A DNA stretch of 64,000 nt from Candidatus Iainarchaeum sp. (GTDB lineage Archaea > Iainarchaeota > Iainarchaeia > Iainarchaeales > UBA10191): NCBI GenBank assembly GCA_030649735.1, contig JAUSFL010000008.1, positions 85,141-149,140 of the forward strand, given 5' to 3'. Positions within the stretch are counted from its first letter, which is position 1; each line of letters opens with the position of its first letter. The notes under the pieces were generated by a model. It saw only the letters and a list, made by a program, of their open reading frames with translations. It did no database searches and was not told the DNA's origin. A program made the translations under genes and the position numbers. Of this stretch, positions 8,533 to 17,240 are shown one piece after another.

Positions 8533-9759
8533 GACTTGCTGCAAAACCAGTGTAATGCTTAAAGCGCTTAGCGCTATTGCAGAAACCCACGCGATTATGT
8601 TGAACCATTTTCCGTTGGTGTACTCGCCCATTATTTTCTTGTCATTGATTATCAAAAGCATCATTATCAGGATTATGGGCAGCATTATGCCGTTAATCAC
8701 TTGCGAAATGTACATTATTGGAATTAATGGAATGTTTGGCAGCATTATAATCAACGCTCCAACCGCAATGAGTATTGTAATAAGCCCGTAAAATTGCGGC
8801 GCTTCCTTGAATTTCTTGTTCACTCCGGAATTCCACCCGAATGCCTCGCAAACAAAGTATGCAGTGGCCAATGGCAAAATTGCGGCCGCGAACAATGACG
8901 CAATGAACAGTCCAATCCCGAATAATACTGTTGCGTAAGCGCCTGCAAAAGGGCCTAAAGCCATTGCGGCGTCTTTTGCGCTGTCAACTGCAATTCCACG
9001 AGAGAACAAAGTCGCCGCGGTCGCGACAATTATGAAAAACATTATCACTACTGTCACAATGCTTCCCAAAATCACGTCAATTCTTGAATATTTTAGGCTT
9101 TCTTTCTGCAATCCTTTTTCAACCACGGCGCTTTGCAGGTAGAATTGCATCCAAGGCGCTATTGTTGTTCCAACCAATGCAACAAGCATCATCAAATACC
9201 CGGCTTCAAAACTTATTACCGGGTTTACAAGGCTGGTTCCGATTGTTCCCCAGTCAGGATTTGACATCAGGCCCGCAATCACGTAAGAAATGTAAAACAG
9301 GCACGCAATCAAGAATGCCTTTTCCATGCTTTTGTAATTGCTTTTCACAATCAACACCCACACGAAAATCGCGCAAGCAGGAACCAAGAGCAGTTTGCTG
9401 ATTCCAAACAATTCCCCAGAGGCCGCAATGCCTGCAAATTCTGCAATCACGTTCCCCAAGTTTGTAATCAGCAATCCAACCATTAATGCAAAAGTTATTT
9501 TCACGCGAAAGTTTTCCCTTATCAGGTCGCTCAGGCCTTTTCCAGTCGCGATTGCCATCCTGACTCCCATTTCCTGGATTATGATGAGGACTATTGCGAT
9601 TGGAATCATTACCCAAAGGAATGCATATCCAAAGTGCGAGCCTGCAATGGAGTATGTTGCAATTCCGCCGGCGTCATTGTCCACTGCGCTAGTGATTAGT
9701 CCAGGCCCGATTGTCATCAAGAACAATAAGAATATTTTTTTGTCAAACTTTAATTCCAT
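8521..9759 (-). CDS. NRAMP-related metal transporter, probable magnesium type (NRMT-like)
   Basis: 412-residue SLC11/NRAMP-fold transporter with about 11 membrane helices. TM1 carries GPGLITSAVDNDAGGIAT: aligned with the canonical metal site DPGN it reads DAGG, so the binding Asp is kept but the Asn is Gly. TM6 carries GTTIAPWMQFY where manganese/iron NRAMPs have MPHN, so the soft-metal Met is Ala. Both changes are those described for NRAMP-related magnesium transporters. The ATG at 9759 is chosen because it lies 5 nt after the stop of the upstream gene, an MgtE-like sensor protein. An upstream extension to 9822 would overlap that gene. Mg as the substrate is inference. Confidence 0.85.
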   Translation of the reverse strand: MELKFDKKIFLLFLMTIGPGLITSAVDNDAGGIATYSIAGSHFGYAFLWVMIPIAIVLIIIQEMGVRMAIATGKGLSDLIRENFRVKITFALMVGLLITNLGNVIAEFAGIAASGELFGISKLLLVPACAIFVWVLIVKSNYKSMEKAFLIACLFYISYVIAGLMSNPDWGTIGTSLVNPVISFEAGYLMMLVALVGTTIAPWMQFYLQSAVVEKGLQKESLKYSRIDVILGSIVTVVIMFFIIVATAATLFSRGIAVDSAKDAAMALGPFAGAYATVLFGIGLFIASLFAAAILPLATAYFVCEAFGWNSGVNKKFKEAPQFYGLITILIAVGALIIMLPNIPLIPIMYISQVINGIMLPIILIMMLLIINDKKIMGEYTNGKWFNIIAWVSAIALSALSITLVLQQVGIL

Positions 9760-9764
9760 GAAAA

Positions 9765-11030
9765 TCACTCGTGATTTTTCCTGACTCTCACTGGCTTTGT
9801 CCTGACTGGCTCTGTCTGCCATGCTTTCGGCAATACTTCGTCAAACACGTCGCTCATTTGGATTGTTCCAATTAGCGTTGAATTGTCGTCAATCACTGGA
9901 AGCGCCAAAAAATGGTATTTGAAGAAAGTTTTTGCGGCTTTTTTCAAATTGTCATTGGCGTGCAAAAATACCAGGTTTTGCTCCGCAAGGCTTTTCACCC
10001 GGCTTTTAGGGTTTGGGAATACAAGGTCCCTTATTGAAACAACTCCTGAAAGCTTGTTTTCTTCATTGATCAAGTAAAAATAGTACGGGCTTTCCGGAGT
10101 CTTTTGCTTCCTTAAGAAAGCCAGAGTCTGTCCCACAGTATAATTTTCAGGGATTGAAATCAATTCCGCCTTCATCAGTCCCCCGACTGAAATTTTTGGG
10201 TATTTCAGGATTTGCGAAACTTGCTCTGCCTTTTTGCCGTCAACATGCCTTGCAATGTGCTGCATTTTTTCCCCGCTTAAAGCAGTGCTCAAGTCCGCGA
10301 TTTCGTCAGGCGAAAGGTTTTTCACAAGCCTTTTGATTTTTTGCGCGTGCAAGTGCTCCATCAAAGAGCGCTGGACATTAGGGTTGGATTCTGCAAACGT
10401 ATCCGCGGCCTTTTCGTCATTCAATGCATTGAATAAAATGTTTCTTTCAGAATGGCTTAATTCTTCAAGCAAGTCCGCAATGTCTGCAGGATGGACCTTG
10501 TTTATTTTTGTTTTTGAAAGATTCAGGCTCAAGTGCGCCGGGCTTAATGACAATGCCTGCACGTAAGCCCATGGAATAAGCACTGGCTTTAGGCCTGGCT
10601 TTAACGCGAGGACTATTTTTTCCACGCCAAGCCTTTTCAAAAGGCTTGTTATTCCGACAGCAACGCTTGAGATGAAGAACTTTTCCCCGATTTTTGAAAG
10701 CAAGACATCATTCACCCTGACGACCTTCAATCCATTAGTGTCAACCAATTGCCTGTCAAGCAGAATGTCGTTGATTAAAAGGTCAGAGTCTTCAAGTTCT
10801 TCGCGCTTTAGCTTTTCTTTAGGGCAGTAAAGGAACACAGCATTGCTTATGCTTGCAATGCATTTCCATTCAATCCTGAATTTCTTGCTGTTTTTCACGA
10901 CCGCGTGCGTTATTTCGGCAAGGTTTTCCCCGTCCTTGAATGCAAGGTCAGCCAGTACTCCAATTTTTTCTCCCTTGTAGTCAAAGACTGGCTTTCCAAT
11001 AAGCTCGCTGAAGTATGCTGAATTTGCCAT
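9765..11030 (-). CDS. PRC-barrel / MgtE N-domain / CBS-pair protein, soluble magnesium sensor candidate
   Basis: 421 residues without membrane helices. In order: a PRC-barrel-like domain (residues about 1-75, YFSELIGKPVFDYKGEKIGVLADL), a second PRC-like segment (about 80-165), the MgtE intracellular N domain of superhelical repeats (about 175-280, HPADIADLLEELSHSERNILFNAL), and a CBS pair (about 290-410, GGLMKAELISIPENYTVGQTLAFL and FLALPVIDDNSTLIGTIQMSDV). In MgtE the N and CBS domains sense magnesium and gate a fused channel; here the channel is absent and an NRAMP-related transporter follows 5 nt downstream. The start at 11030 is chosen because a TATA box lies 48 nt upstream, inside a possible longer reading frame to 11102. 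Confidence 0.8.
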   Translation of the reverse strand: MANSAYFSELIGKPVFDYKGEKIGVLADLAFKDGENLAEITHAVVKNSKKFRIEWKCIASISNAVFLYCPKEKLKREELEDSDLLINDILLDRQLVDTNGLKVVRVNDVLLSKIGEKFFISSVAVGITSLLKRLGVEKIVLALKPGLKPVLIPWAYVQALSLSPAHLSLNLSKTKINKVHPADIADLLEELSHSERNILFNALNDEKAADTFAESNPNVQRSLMEHLHAQKIKRLVKNLSPDEIADLSTALSGEKMQHIARHVDGKKAEQVSQILKYPKISVGGLMKAELISIPENYTVGQTLAFLRKQKTPESPYYFYLINEENKLSGVVSIRDLVFPNPKSRVKSLAEQNLVFLHANDNLKKAAKTFFKYHFLALPVIDDNSTLIGTIQMSDVFDEVLPKAWQTEPVRTKPVRVRKNHE

Positions 11031-11077
11031 TTGCAGTCCCAAAAAAATTAATTGCAAAATAACTAAAGGAAAAATAG

Positions 11078-11084
11078 TATAAAT
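11078..11084 (-). promoter_or_regulatory. TATA box of the sensor-transporter operon
   Basis: ATTTATA on the minus strand in an A/T-rich stretch, 48 nt upstream of the ATG at 11030. Initiation about 25 nt downstream would leave a leader of roughly 20-25 nt. It supports the shorter start of the sensor gene. Confidence 0.5.
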
Positions 11085-11126
11085 AACTTTCTTGCTTCCC
11101 AAATTTCCAGAATTGCCAAAACTTGG

Positions 11127-11411
11127 CTACTTTTTTACAACGCCAAGCCTAGTGAGCACTCGCCTTGCATGTTCAATGTCATAGCAGCCAAAGCTGCCTT
11201 TAAAATCCCCGTTCTTTTCAAACACTCTCACCCAATATTTGAAATGCCCCGCGCCTTGTGATTTTTCCAAGCGAATGTTTTTTCCAGGAGCTGAATGCTT
11301 TTCAATTACAATGTTCGCAAAAGCCGGAGGATTCAATGAATTTTGCGGTTGCCTGATTCCTGTTTGCTCTTTTTTGATTTCCATCGGCTTGAATGGCTTT
11401 TTTGGAGGCAT
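11127..11411 (-). CDS. hypothetical small protein, 94 aa
   Basis: Not recognised. The first 45 residues are polar and proline-rich (MPPKKPFKPMEIKK) and probably disordered. The rest, KYWVRVFEKNGDFKGSFGCYDIEHARRVLTRLG, looks like a small beta-beta-alpha fold with one Cys. It lies between the CooC-like ATPase and the sensor-transporter operon on the same strand, 28 nt after the ATPase gene, so it may be cotranscribed with the ATPase. Confidence 0.6.
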   Translation of the reverse strand: MPPKKPFKPMEIKKEQTGIRQPQNSLNPPAFANIVIEKHSAPGKNIRLEKSQGAGHFKYWVRVFEKNGDFKGSFGCYDIEHARRVLTRLGVVKK

Positions 11412-11439
11412 GAAAAATTGACTCTCCGCAAGAATTTAA

Positions 11440-12432
11440 TTATTGCGTCAAAAAGGCCTTTTCGTAATTGAATTTTTTGTCAACCAGCTCTTCAAGCCTT
11501 ATTCCATAAAGCTTGTCAAACCATTCAATGCATTCTTCATTGTAATTCTTCAAGAGCGCCTGGTAGTATGATTCCCAATTCCTTTCAGTGCAGGTTATTC
11601 TTTGCACAATCCGCTTGAATGCCGGGGTGTTTTCAAAAAATGCTGCCTTGTCAGCGAATTCTGGAATAAAGTCGATTATCCTTCCAATGTCAATTTCCTT
11701 GAGCAGCATTTCAATGTCTTTTCTGCCCTTGATTTTGTTGGCCAGCACAAAAATCTTTTCCTTGCTTTGGGACTTTTCAAAAAAAGTGCAGTAATGCATT
11801 ATGCTTTCCCTTGAAGGCTCAACGACAAAGATTTTCAAGTCAAGGCAGAATGAAGACTCTGTCAGGAAATAATCGTTGAATGAGCTTGAATCCAAAATCA
11901 CGAATTCTATTGGATTGTCCAGAATCCTGTTCAGCACAAATGAAAGAGAGGAAACGTCCATGTACTCTTGGCCGGCAGTTTTGGAAAATTCCTTGCCTTC
12001 AATTTCGCCCAGCATCAAGTCCATTGCCTTTTGCTCAAAGTCTTTCTGGCTTTCTGGATTGCTTCCAATAGAAAGCAGTGAAATGTTCTCTTTTTGCAGC
12101 GCAAAGCTTGAAAGGAAAGAGTCTTTTTTTGAAACCTTGATGAATTTTGAATTGGTTCCCGGGGGAAAGCTTCCAATCGGCGGCAAAAACCCGAGCTCTT
12201 TCACTTCTTGCCTTTCGCCTTCAAGGAATTGGAAAACCCTGCCAAAATTTTTTCCCAATAAGACTTGAATTCCGCGGATTTCCAATGCATCCTGCAATTC
12301 AATGCCGTTATTGTCTGAAATTGCAATCACATGGCCTGCTCTTTTTTTCAAAAAGTTCACGAAAGCCGCGCTTGCAAGAGTTTTTCCGCTGCCTTTGCTC
12401 CCAAAAAATGCAATCCTCAATTCAATCGCCAA
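11440..12432 (-). CDS. P-loop ATPase of the CooC/MinD (SIMIBI) type
   Basis: 330 residues. The Walker A motif FFGSKGSGKTLAS at residues 9-21 with a following ISDNNG is the deviant P-loop arrangement of the CooC/MinD group; FVILDSSSF near residue 175 fits the Walker B / switch region. CooC-like proteins use ATP to insert metal centres or to place other proteins. The substrate here is unknown, as no client enzyme is adjacent. The start is a TTG at 12432, giving MAIELRIAFFG. The C-terminal 100 residues are not typical of CooC and may bind a partner. Confidence 0.65.
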   Translation of the reverse strand: MAIELRIAFFGSKGSGKTLASAAFVNFLKKRAGHVIAISDNNGIELQDALEIRGIQVLLGKNFGRVFQFLEGERQEVKELGFLPPIGSFPPGTNSKFIKVSKKDSFLSSFALQKENISLLSIGSNPESQKDFEQKAMDLMLGEIEGKEFSKTAGQEYMDVSSLSFVLNRILDNPIEFVILDSSSFNDYFLTESSFCLDLKIFVVEPSRESIMHYCTFFEKSQSKEKIFVLANKIKGRKDIEMLLKEIDIGRIIDFIPEFADKAAFFENTPAFKRIVQRITCTERNWESYYQALLKNYNEECIEWFDKLYGIRLEELVDKKFNYEKAFLTQ

Positions 12433-12557
12433 AAAATCGAACGTACTAAGGATGATTGAAAAGTTAAAAAACCTTTTGAATTAGGATTGCGAACGGAGAT
12501 TCACGACCGGAAGTTTGGCAACCAAAGAATGTAATGTTGAAATTCATTGAATAAATC

Positions 12558-13505
12558 ATGAATTCTTTTTTGGATTTGGATTTTGATGAACGCTTGGCAG
12601 TTTTTGAAAAAGCAATGGAGTTAAGGAAGTCGGGGCTTGGCTACAAGCGCATAACAAAAGCAGTATTTAATGAATTGAACATCCAAATCCCGTATAGCAC
12701 TCTTGCTTACTGGTGCAAAAATAAGATCCAATTGCTCGGCGGAGAAAACCAATTTACTCCAGAACCATCACCAGAACTCAGTTATGTTCTGGGAGTTTGC
12801 TTTGGGGATGCTGGCCTGGTTTTGGATTCTCGGAAAAGCGATTACAAACTCGTGCTTGAGACAATAGATAATGATTTTGCCGAAAAATTCTCCCAATGCG
12901 GTTCAAAAGTTTTGAAGAAAACAAGGAATTATTCTATAAATTATAGTGCAAAAAGGCAAATATATGCTACAAAGGCAAGAAGCAAGCAATTGTACTATTT
13001 TGTTAAATCAGTAAAGGAAAATTTTGAACTTGTTAAACCAATTGCTGAAAAGTTCCCGGCAGAGTTTATTCAAGGGGTGGCTGACTCTGAAGGATGCCCA
13101 GCAATTTCTGCGGCAAAAAACTTCAAGGTTGCTGTTTGTGTAGCGTATAGTGCAAATTATGAATTATTGGAATATATCCAGCAACTCTTGCTGCACGAAT
13201 TCAGCATTGTTTCAGCTTTACGATTATTCAAGCTTCCTGGAATGGCTGACTCAATAATAAACGGCAGAATAATTGTCAGGACGAAAAAATTGTACTGCTT
13301 GAGCATTACTTCCAAACTAAACGTGGAAAATTATTTTTCCAAAGTTGGATTTTCAATTGCAAGAAAACAATCTAAATTTTCAGATGCGATTAGTATTTTG
13401 TCATTGGGCGAAAATGAAGCTCTTAATTGGTGGCATTTGCATTATGTTAAAATAGGAAAACAGTGGAAAAAAATTGACGAAAATAATATTCGTCAATTGT
13501 CTTAA
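12558..13505 (+). CDS. LAGLIDADG homing endonuclease with N-terminal helix-turn-helix
   Basis: 315 residues. Residues about 10-55 (ERLAVFEKAMELRKSGLGYKRITKAVFNEL and PYSTLAYWC) form a helix-turn-helix of the kind that precedes archaeal standalone homing enzymes. Two LAGLIDADG helices follow: SYVLGVCFGDAGLV near residue 75 and FIQGVADSEGCP near residue 175, each with an acidic residue at the catalytic position. It would act as a monomer with two half-sites. The stop is only 4 nt from the 3' end of the opposing tRNA-Asp gene, which itself has an intron, but the gene is outside that intron. Transcription converges on the tRNA. Confidence 0.8.
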   Translation: MNSFLDLDFDERLAVFEKAMELRKSGLGYKRITKAVFNELNIQIPYSTLAYWCKNKIQLLGGENQFTPEPSPELSYVLGVCFGDAGLVLDSRKSDYKLVLETIDNDFAEKFSQCGSKVLKKTRNYSINYSAKRQIYATKARSKQLYYFVKSVKENFELVKPIAEKFPAEFIQGVADSEGCPAISAAKNFKVAVCVAYSANYELLEYIQQLLLHEFSIVSALRLFKLPGMADSIINGRIIVRTKKLYCLSITSKLNVENYFSKVGFSIARKQSKFSDAISILSLGENEALNWWHLHYVKIGKQWKKIDENNIRQLS

Positions 13506-13509
13506 AATC

Positions 13510-13633
13510 GCCCTGACCGGGAATTGCACCCGAGTCTCAACCGCACCGCAACCGCGAAATTTTCCGCCAACGCTTTTTTCGAAGAAAAAAGGGTTGTGAC
13601 AGGGTTGAATCCTAACTACTAGACTATCAGGGC
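13510..13633 (-). tRNA. tRNA-Asp(GTC) with 53-nt intron
   Basis: Acceptor GCCCTGA/TCAGGGC, D-stem GTCT/GGAT, anticodon stem CAACC/GGTTG with loop CTGTCAC (anticodon GTC), four-base variable loop and T-stem TCGGG/CCCGG. The anticodon loop is interrupted after position 37 by about 53 nt (13544-13596), which folds into a T6/A6 hairpin. This is the usual archaeal bulge-helix-bulge site. The D-loop reads AGTAGTTA (A18 instead of G18) and the T-loop TGCAATT (G55 instead of U55). It is followed 4 nt downstream by the convergent LAGLIDADG gene. Confidence 0.9.
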
Positions 13634-13762
13634 TTTTGTTGATTGCCTGTTAATTAATTTTTCAACTGAAGTTTTTTTAAAGCAGACCAGTCAATGCCCC
13701 GGTTATGTTGCCTGTGGGTAAGCTTTAAATAATTCGCTGGCATTACTTTAGAGGGCTTTGGA

Positions 13763-15469
13763 GTGGTTGAAAAAAAAGTTTTGAAGGCAATTTCTTCAAA
13801 GTCCAGCGACGAATTTTATTCTCCAGTGCCGAAAAATTTTGTGAAAGGAAAGACAAAATTCATTTTTGTCACTGGCTCTGTAATGAGCGGTTTAGGAAAG
13901 GGGATTTTCACTGCCTCTTTAGGCCGCCTGCTTGTGGACAGGGGATTGAAAGTCCGGCCAATGAAGCTTGAGGCTTACTTGAATGTTGATTCCGGGACAA
14001 TAAACCCTTACAGGCATGGCGAGGTTTTTGTGCTTGATGACGGGACAGAGACTGACATGGACTTGGGGACTTACGAGCGTTTTTTGGACATTACTTTGGA
14101 CAAGAACAGCTTTGTGACTTCCGGAAGGATTTACAAGAATGTCATTGAGAAGGAACGGCGCGGCGAATACTTGGGCCGTGACGTGCAGTTCATTCCTCAC
14201 GTTACTGGAGAGGCAAAGCTTGCTGTCTTGAATCTTGCGGCTTCTTCAAAGGCAGACGTTGTGCTTGTTGAGATTGGGGGGACTGTCGGCGATTATGAAA
14301 ACCTTTTTGCAATTGAGGCAATGCGCGAGCTTGCTTTCCAATTGGGCAAGGAAAACGTTTGCTTTGTCAACTTGACTTTTGTTTTAGAGCCAAAGCATGC
14401 CGGAGAATTCAAGAGCAAGGCCGCGCAATTGGGATTAAGAAAGCTTTTGGAACTTGGCATTACTCCGGACGTGATTGTCTGCCGTTCGCAAAACCAAATT
14501 CCTGAAAAAATCAAGGAAAAAATCAGCATGAATTCCGGAGTTCAAATGAACAGGGTTTTTGCATTGCCTGACATTGACAACATTTACAAGATCCCTTTGT
14601 TCTTGCGCAAGCAAGGCGTTGACGAGAAAATCCTTGAAGTTTTGGAATTGAGCAAAAAATTCAAGGCCAATGGAAGCAAGAGCCTGAAGTCTTGGACTGC
14701 AAAGAACTTGATTCCTGAAAGAAAGCCAGTTACTATTGGAATTGTCGGAAAGTACACTGGCTTGCATGACGCTTACATCAGCATTTTGAAGGCCTTGGAG
14801 CATTGTGCAGCAAAGTCAAAAACTCCTTTCAGGCTTGAATGGATTGAGTCTGCGAATTTGGAAAAGCCGGGCGGGGAAAATGCCTTGAAAAGAATTGACG
14901 GCATGATAATTCCCGGGGGCTTTGGAAGCCGCGGCGTTGAAGGAAAAATTAGCGCAGTAAAATTCGCGCGAGAGAAAAAAATCCCTTTTTTGGGATTGTG
15001 CTATGGCTTTCAAATGGCGGTCATTGAGCATGCAAGGAATGCCTGTGGCTTGAAGAACGCCAACACCACTGAGGTTGATGCAAAAACCCCAAGCCCTGTG
15101 ATTTGCATTCTTCCAGAGCAGGACGAGATTGAAGACTTGGGCGGAACAATGCGCCTTGGCGGCTTTGATGTTTTGATAAGCCCTAAAACAATCGCGCATT
15201 CGCTTTACGGCTCTTTGAAGGCGCGCGAGCGCTTCAGGCACAGGTTTAACGTGAACACTGAATTCATTGGCGCTTTGGAAAAGAATGGAATGGTTTTTTC
15301 AGGCAAGGCTCCGAAAAAGCGGATAATGCAAATTTTAGAGCTTTCTAAAGAAGCCCATCCTTTTTTTGTGGCTTCGCAGTTCCATCCGGAATTGACTTCA
15401 AGGCCTTTGAAGCCAAACCCGCTGTTCCTTGGGTTTTACAGCGCGTGCAGGAAAAAGGCCGGGCTTTAG
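13763..15469 (+). CDS. pyrG: CTP synthase
   Basis: 568 residues. It makes CTP from UTP using glutamine or ammonia and ATP. The N-terminal synthetase domain begins KFIFVTGSVMSGLGKGIF with the P-loop GLGKG, then MKLEAYLNVDSGTINPYRHGEVFVLDDG. The C-terminal class I glutamine amidotransferase has the nucleophile Cys in PFLGLCYGFQMAVIEHARN and the His-Glu pair in FHPEL. The start is a GTG at 13763 with a GAGGG ribosome site, giving about 30 residues before the usual start point. It is monocistronic and convergent with the PadR gene. Confidence 0.95.
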   Translation: MVEKKVLKAISSKSSDEFYSPVPKNFVKGKTKFIFVTGSVMSGLGKGIFTASLGRLLVDRGLKVRPMKLEAYLNVDSGTINPYRHGEVFVLDDGTETDMDLGTYERFLDITLDKNSFVTSGRIYKNVIEKERRGEYLGRDVQFIPHVTGEAKLAVLNLAASSKADVVLVEIGGTVGDYENLFAIEAMRELAFQLGKENVCFVNLTFVLEPKHAGEFKSKAAQLGLRKLLELGITPDVIVCRSQNQIPEKIKEKISMNSGVQMNRVFALPDIDNIYKIPLFLRKQGVDEKILEVLELSKKFKANGSKSLKSWTAKNLIPERKPVTIGIVGKYTGLHDAYISILKALEHCAAKSKTPFRLEWIESANLEKPGGENALKRIDGMIIPGGFGSRGVEGKISAVKFAREKKIPFLGLCYGFQMAVIEHARNACGLKNANTTEVDAKTPSPVICILPEQDEIEDLGGTMRLGGFDVLISPKTIAHSLYGSLKARERFRHRFNVNTEFIGALEKNGMVFSGKAPKKRIMQILELSKEAHPFFVASQFHPELTSRPLKPNPLFLGFYSACRKKAGL

Positions 15470-15475
15470 TTTTTT

Positions 15476-16003
15476 TCAGAAATTCTTGTTTATTCGGTTT
15501 ATTTTCTCAAGGAATTCCCCGAATGCCTTTTTTGCTTCAGCGCGTTTTTCTTTTGAAACTTTTCCAGTCCTTGCAAGCATTGCAAACTCCAGCAGCGTTC
15601 CCTTGTATTCTGAAAGGTCTTTCATGGCGTTGTGTATTAAATTGAACAAAAACAGCGAGTCTTCCTGCGAGTACTTGCTTAATTTCGGGTCTTTCATCAA
15701 TTTTTCAAAATTTTCCTTCATTTCCCTAAAGTTTTCTGAAAGTTCCTTGAATTTTTTCCTTCCTGCTTTTGTGATTGCGTAGACTTTCTTTTTCCTTCCT
15801 GTTTTTGCTTCAGTCTTGATTTGAACCAGTTTTTCTTTTTTCAATTCTTCCAGTGCCGGATATAATGCCCCAGCGGTTGGCTTCCACAAGTTCATGCTGT
15901 TTTCGCTGATTTTTTGCATCAGGAGATAGCCGTGCACTGGCTGCTCGTTCAATACTTTAAGGATGAAAAATTTTAATTGTCCTTTGAAAAAGTTGATGTT
16001 CAT
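15476..16003 (-). CDS. PadR-family transcriptional regulator
   Basis: 175 residues. The N-terminal winged helix of PadR is clear: LKFFILKVLNEQPVHGYLLMQKI, then LWKPTAGALYPALEELKKEKLVQ, and the wing GRKKKVYAITKAGRKKF. A helical C-terminal dimerisation region follows. It starts one base after the stop of the FtsX-like permease, at the end of an ABC-exporter operon. PadR repressors often control such exporters and respond to their substrates. A candidate operator lies upstream of the operon at 19222. Confidence 0.85.
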   Translation of the reverse strand: MNINFFKGQLKFFILKVLNEQPVHGYLLMQKISENSMNLWKPTAGALYPALEELKKEKLVQIKTEAKTGRKKKVYAITKAGRKKFKELSENFREMKENFEKLMKDPKLSKYSQEDSLFLFNLIHNAMKDLSEYKGTLLEFAMLARTGKVSKEKRAEAKKAFGEFLEKINRINKNF

Positions 16004-16004
16004 T

Positions 16005-17234
16005 TCATTCAGACCCCCTTAGCGCTTCAACCGGGTCAAGCTTTGCTGCCCTGCTTGCAGGATATGCCCCGGAGGCCATTCCGACAATCAATGAAAAGGC
16101 CATTGCCCCGATTACTAGCATTATGTCAAATTGCACGTCAAGCGCAAATCCGCTTGCGTTTGCTATTATTCCGACAAGGAACGCGAGCGCATACCCGATT
16201 ATTATTCCAATTATTCCGCCCACCAGCCCGATGAATCCGGCCTCAAGCACAAAAATGCTCAGCACCAGCCCGTCGGTTGCCCCGATTGCCTTCATTACGC
16301 CGATTTCCTTTGTTCTTTCCATGACTGCCATTATCATAGTGTTCATTATTCCAATGCATCCTACAAGCAGTGAAATCGCGGCAATTCCTACAAGGAATAA
16401 TTGGATGATTCCCAAAATGTTGTTTATGCTTTCCAAAACCTGCTCGCTGGAAATTACAGTGAATTCTTTCTGGTTTTTTCCGTAATCGCGCTCAAAAATT
16501 TTCTGGATTTTTTCCTGCACTGCATTGATGTCTTCCTTGCTTTCTGCCCTGATCATTGCGAAGACAGGCTTTGTGTTCGGGTAAATTTGCTCGTAGCCTT
16601 TCTTAGTCATGAAAATTGCGGTGTTTGTGTTTGGCCCGCCGCCAAAGGAAGTGCTGGATTTTTTTGTTATTCCGACAACCCTGAAGGACTTTCCTTTAAT
16701 TATTATCTTGTCCCTTACCCTGACTTCTTTTGGAAACATTGTCTTGCCGTGGGCAATGTTGTATCCTATCATTACTGCAAAAGTATCGCTTGGCTGAAGG
16801 CCTCGTCCATCGCCAACTTCCGCAAAGCCTGTTGCCTGGAATGCCTTGGCTTCTTTGGCGTCAACTGCATAGATTGAAATTCTCGCGTTTTCCCTTGCAA
16901 AACTGACTATTGCTGAATTCGTCAAGGGTGCGAGCACGTCAGAGACTTGGGGGATGCCTTTGATTTGTGAAAGCTCAGAGTCTGTCAATTGGGTTGTTGT
17001 TGTTGCGGCTGAATTTGAGCCGCCAAGGCTTGAAGATCCAGGCGCAATGAAAATAGTGTTTGCCCCCAATTTTTCAAACTGCTGGGTCACTGCATTGTTT
17101 AAGCCGCTGCCAAGGGAAATCAAGGTGACTATTGCAGCCACTCCAATGACAACGCCAATCAGCGTCAAATAGCTTCTTAGGCCTTGCCTTGAGAGATTCC
17201 TTAAGGCAACGCTGAATACTTCAAAATCCAGCAT
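16005..17234 (-). CDS. MacB/FtsX-type ABC transporter permease
   Basis: 409 residues with four membrane helices: one after the N-terminal LRNLSRQGLRSYLTLIGVVIGVAAIVTL, then three in the C-terminal FtsX domain (MNTMIMAVMERTKEIGVMKAIGA). Between them is the extracytoplasmic MacB periplasmic core domain of about 220 residues. This topology is that of mechanotransmission exporters rather than channel-type ABC systems. It stands in an operon with the cognate ATPase, a CARDB-like surface protein and PadR. The substrate is unknown; peptide or drug export or membrane-protein release are the family options. Confidence 0.88.
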   Translation of the reverse strand: MLDFEVFSVALRNLSRQGLRSYLTLIGVVIGVAAIVTLISLGSGLNNAVTQQFEKLGANTIFIAPGSSSLGGSNSAATTTTQLTDSELSQIKGIPQVSDVLAPLTNSAIVSFARENARISIYAVDAKEAKAFQATGFAEVGDGRGLQPSDTFAVMIGYNIAHGKTMFPKEVRVRDKIIIKGKSFRVVGITKKSSTSFGGGPNTNTAIFMTKKGYEQIYPNTKPVFAMIRAESKEDINAVQEKIQKIFERDYGKNQKEFTVISSEQVLESINNILGIIQLFLVGIAAISLLVGCIGIMNTMIMAVMERTKEIGVMKAIGATDGLVLSIFVLEAGFIGLVGGIIGIIIGYALAFLVGIIANASGFALDVQFDIMLVIGAMAFSLIVGMASGAYPASRAAKLDPVEALRGSE

Positions 17235-17240
17235 TCAATT

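Noticed and set aside
12495-12520. A tRNA-Asp remnant upstream of the first LAGLIDADG gene
   Set aside because: The segment CGACCGGAAG vaguely resembles the tRNA-Asp T-arm (GACCGGGAA), but the match is about 9 bases with gaps, too weak to call.
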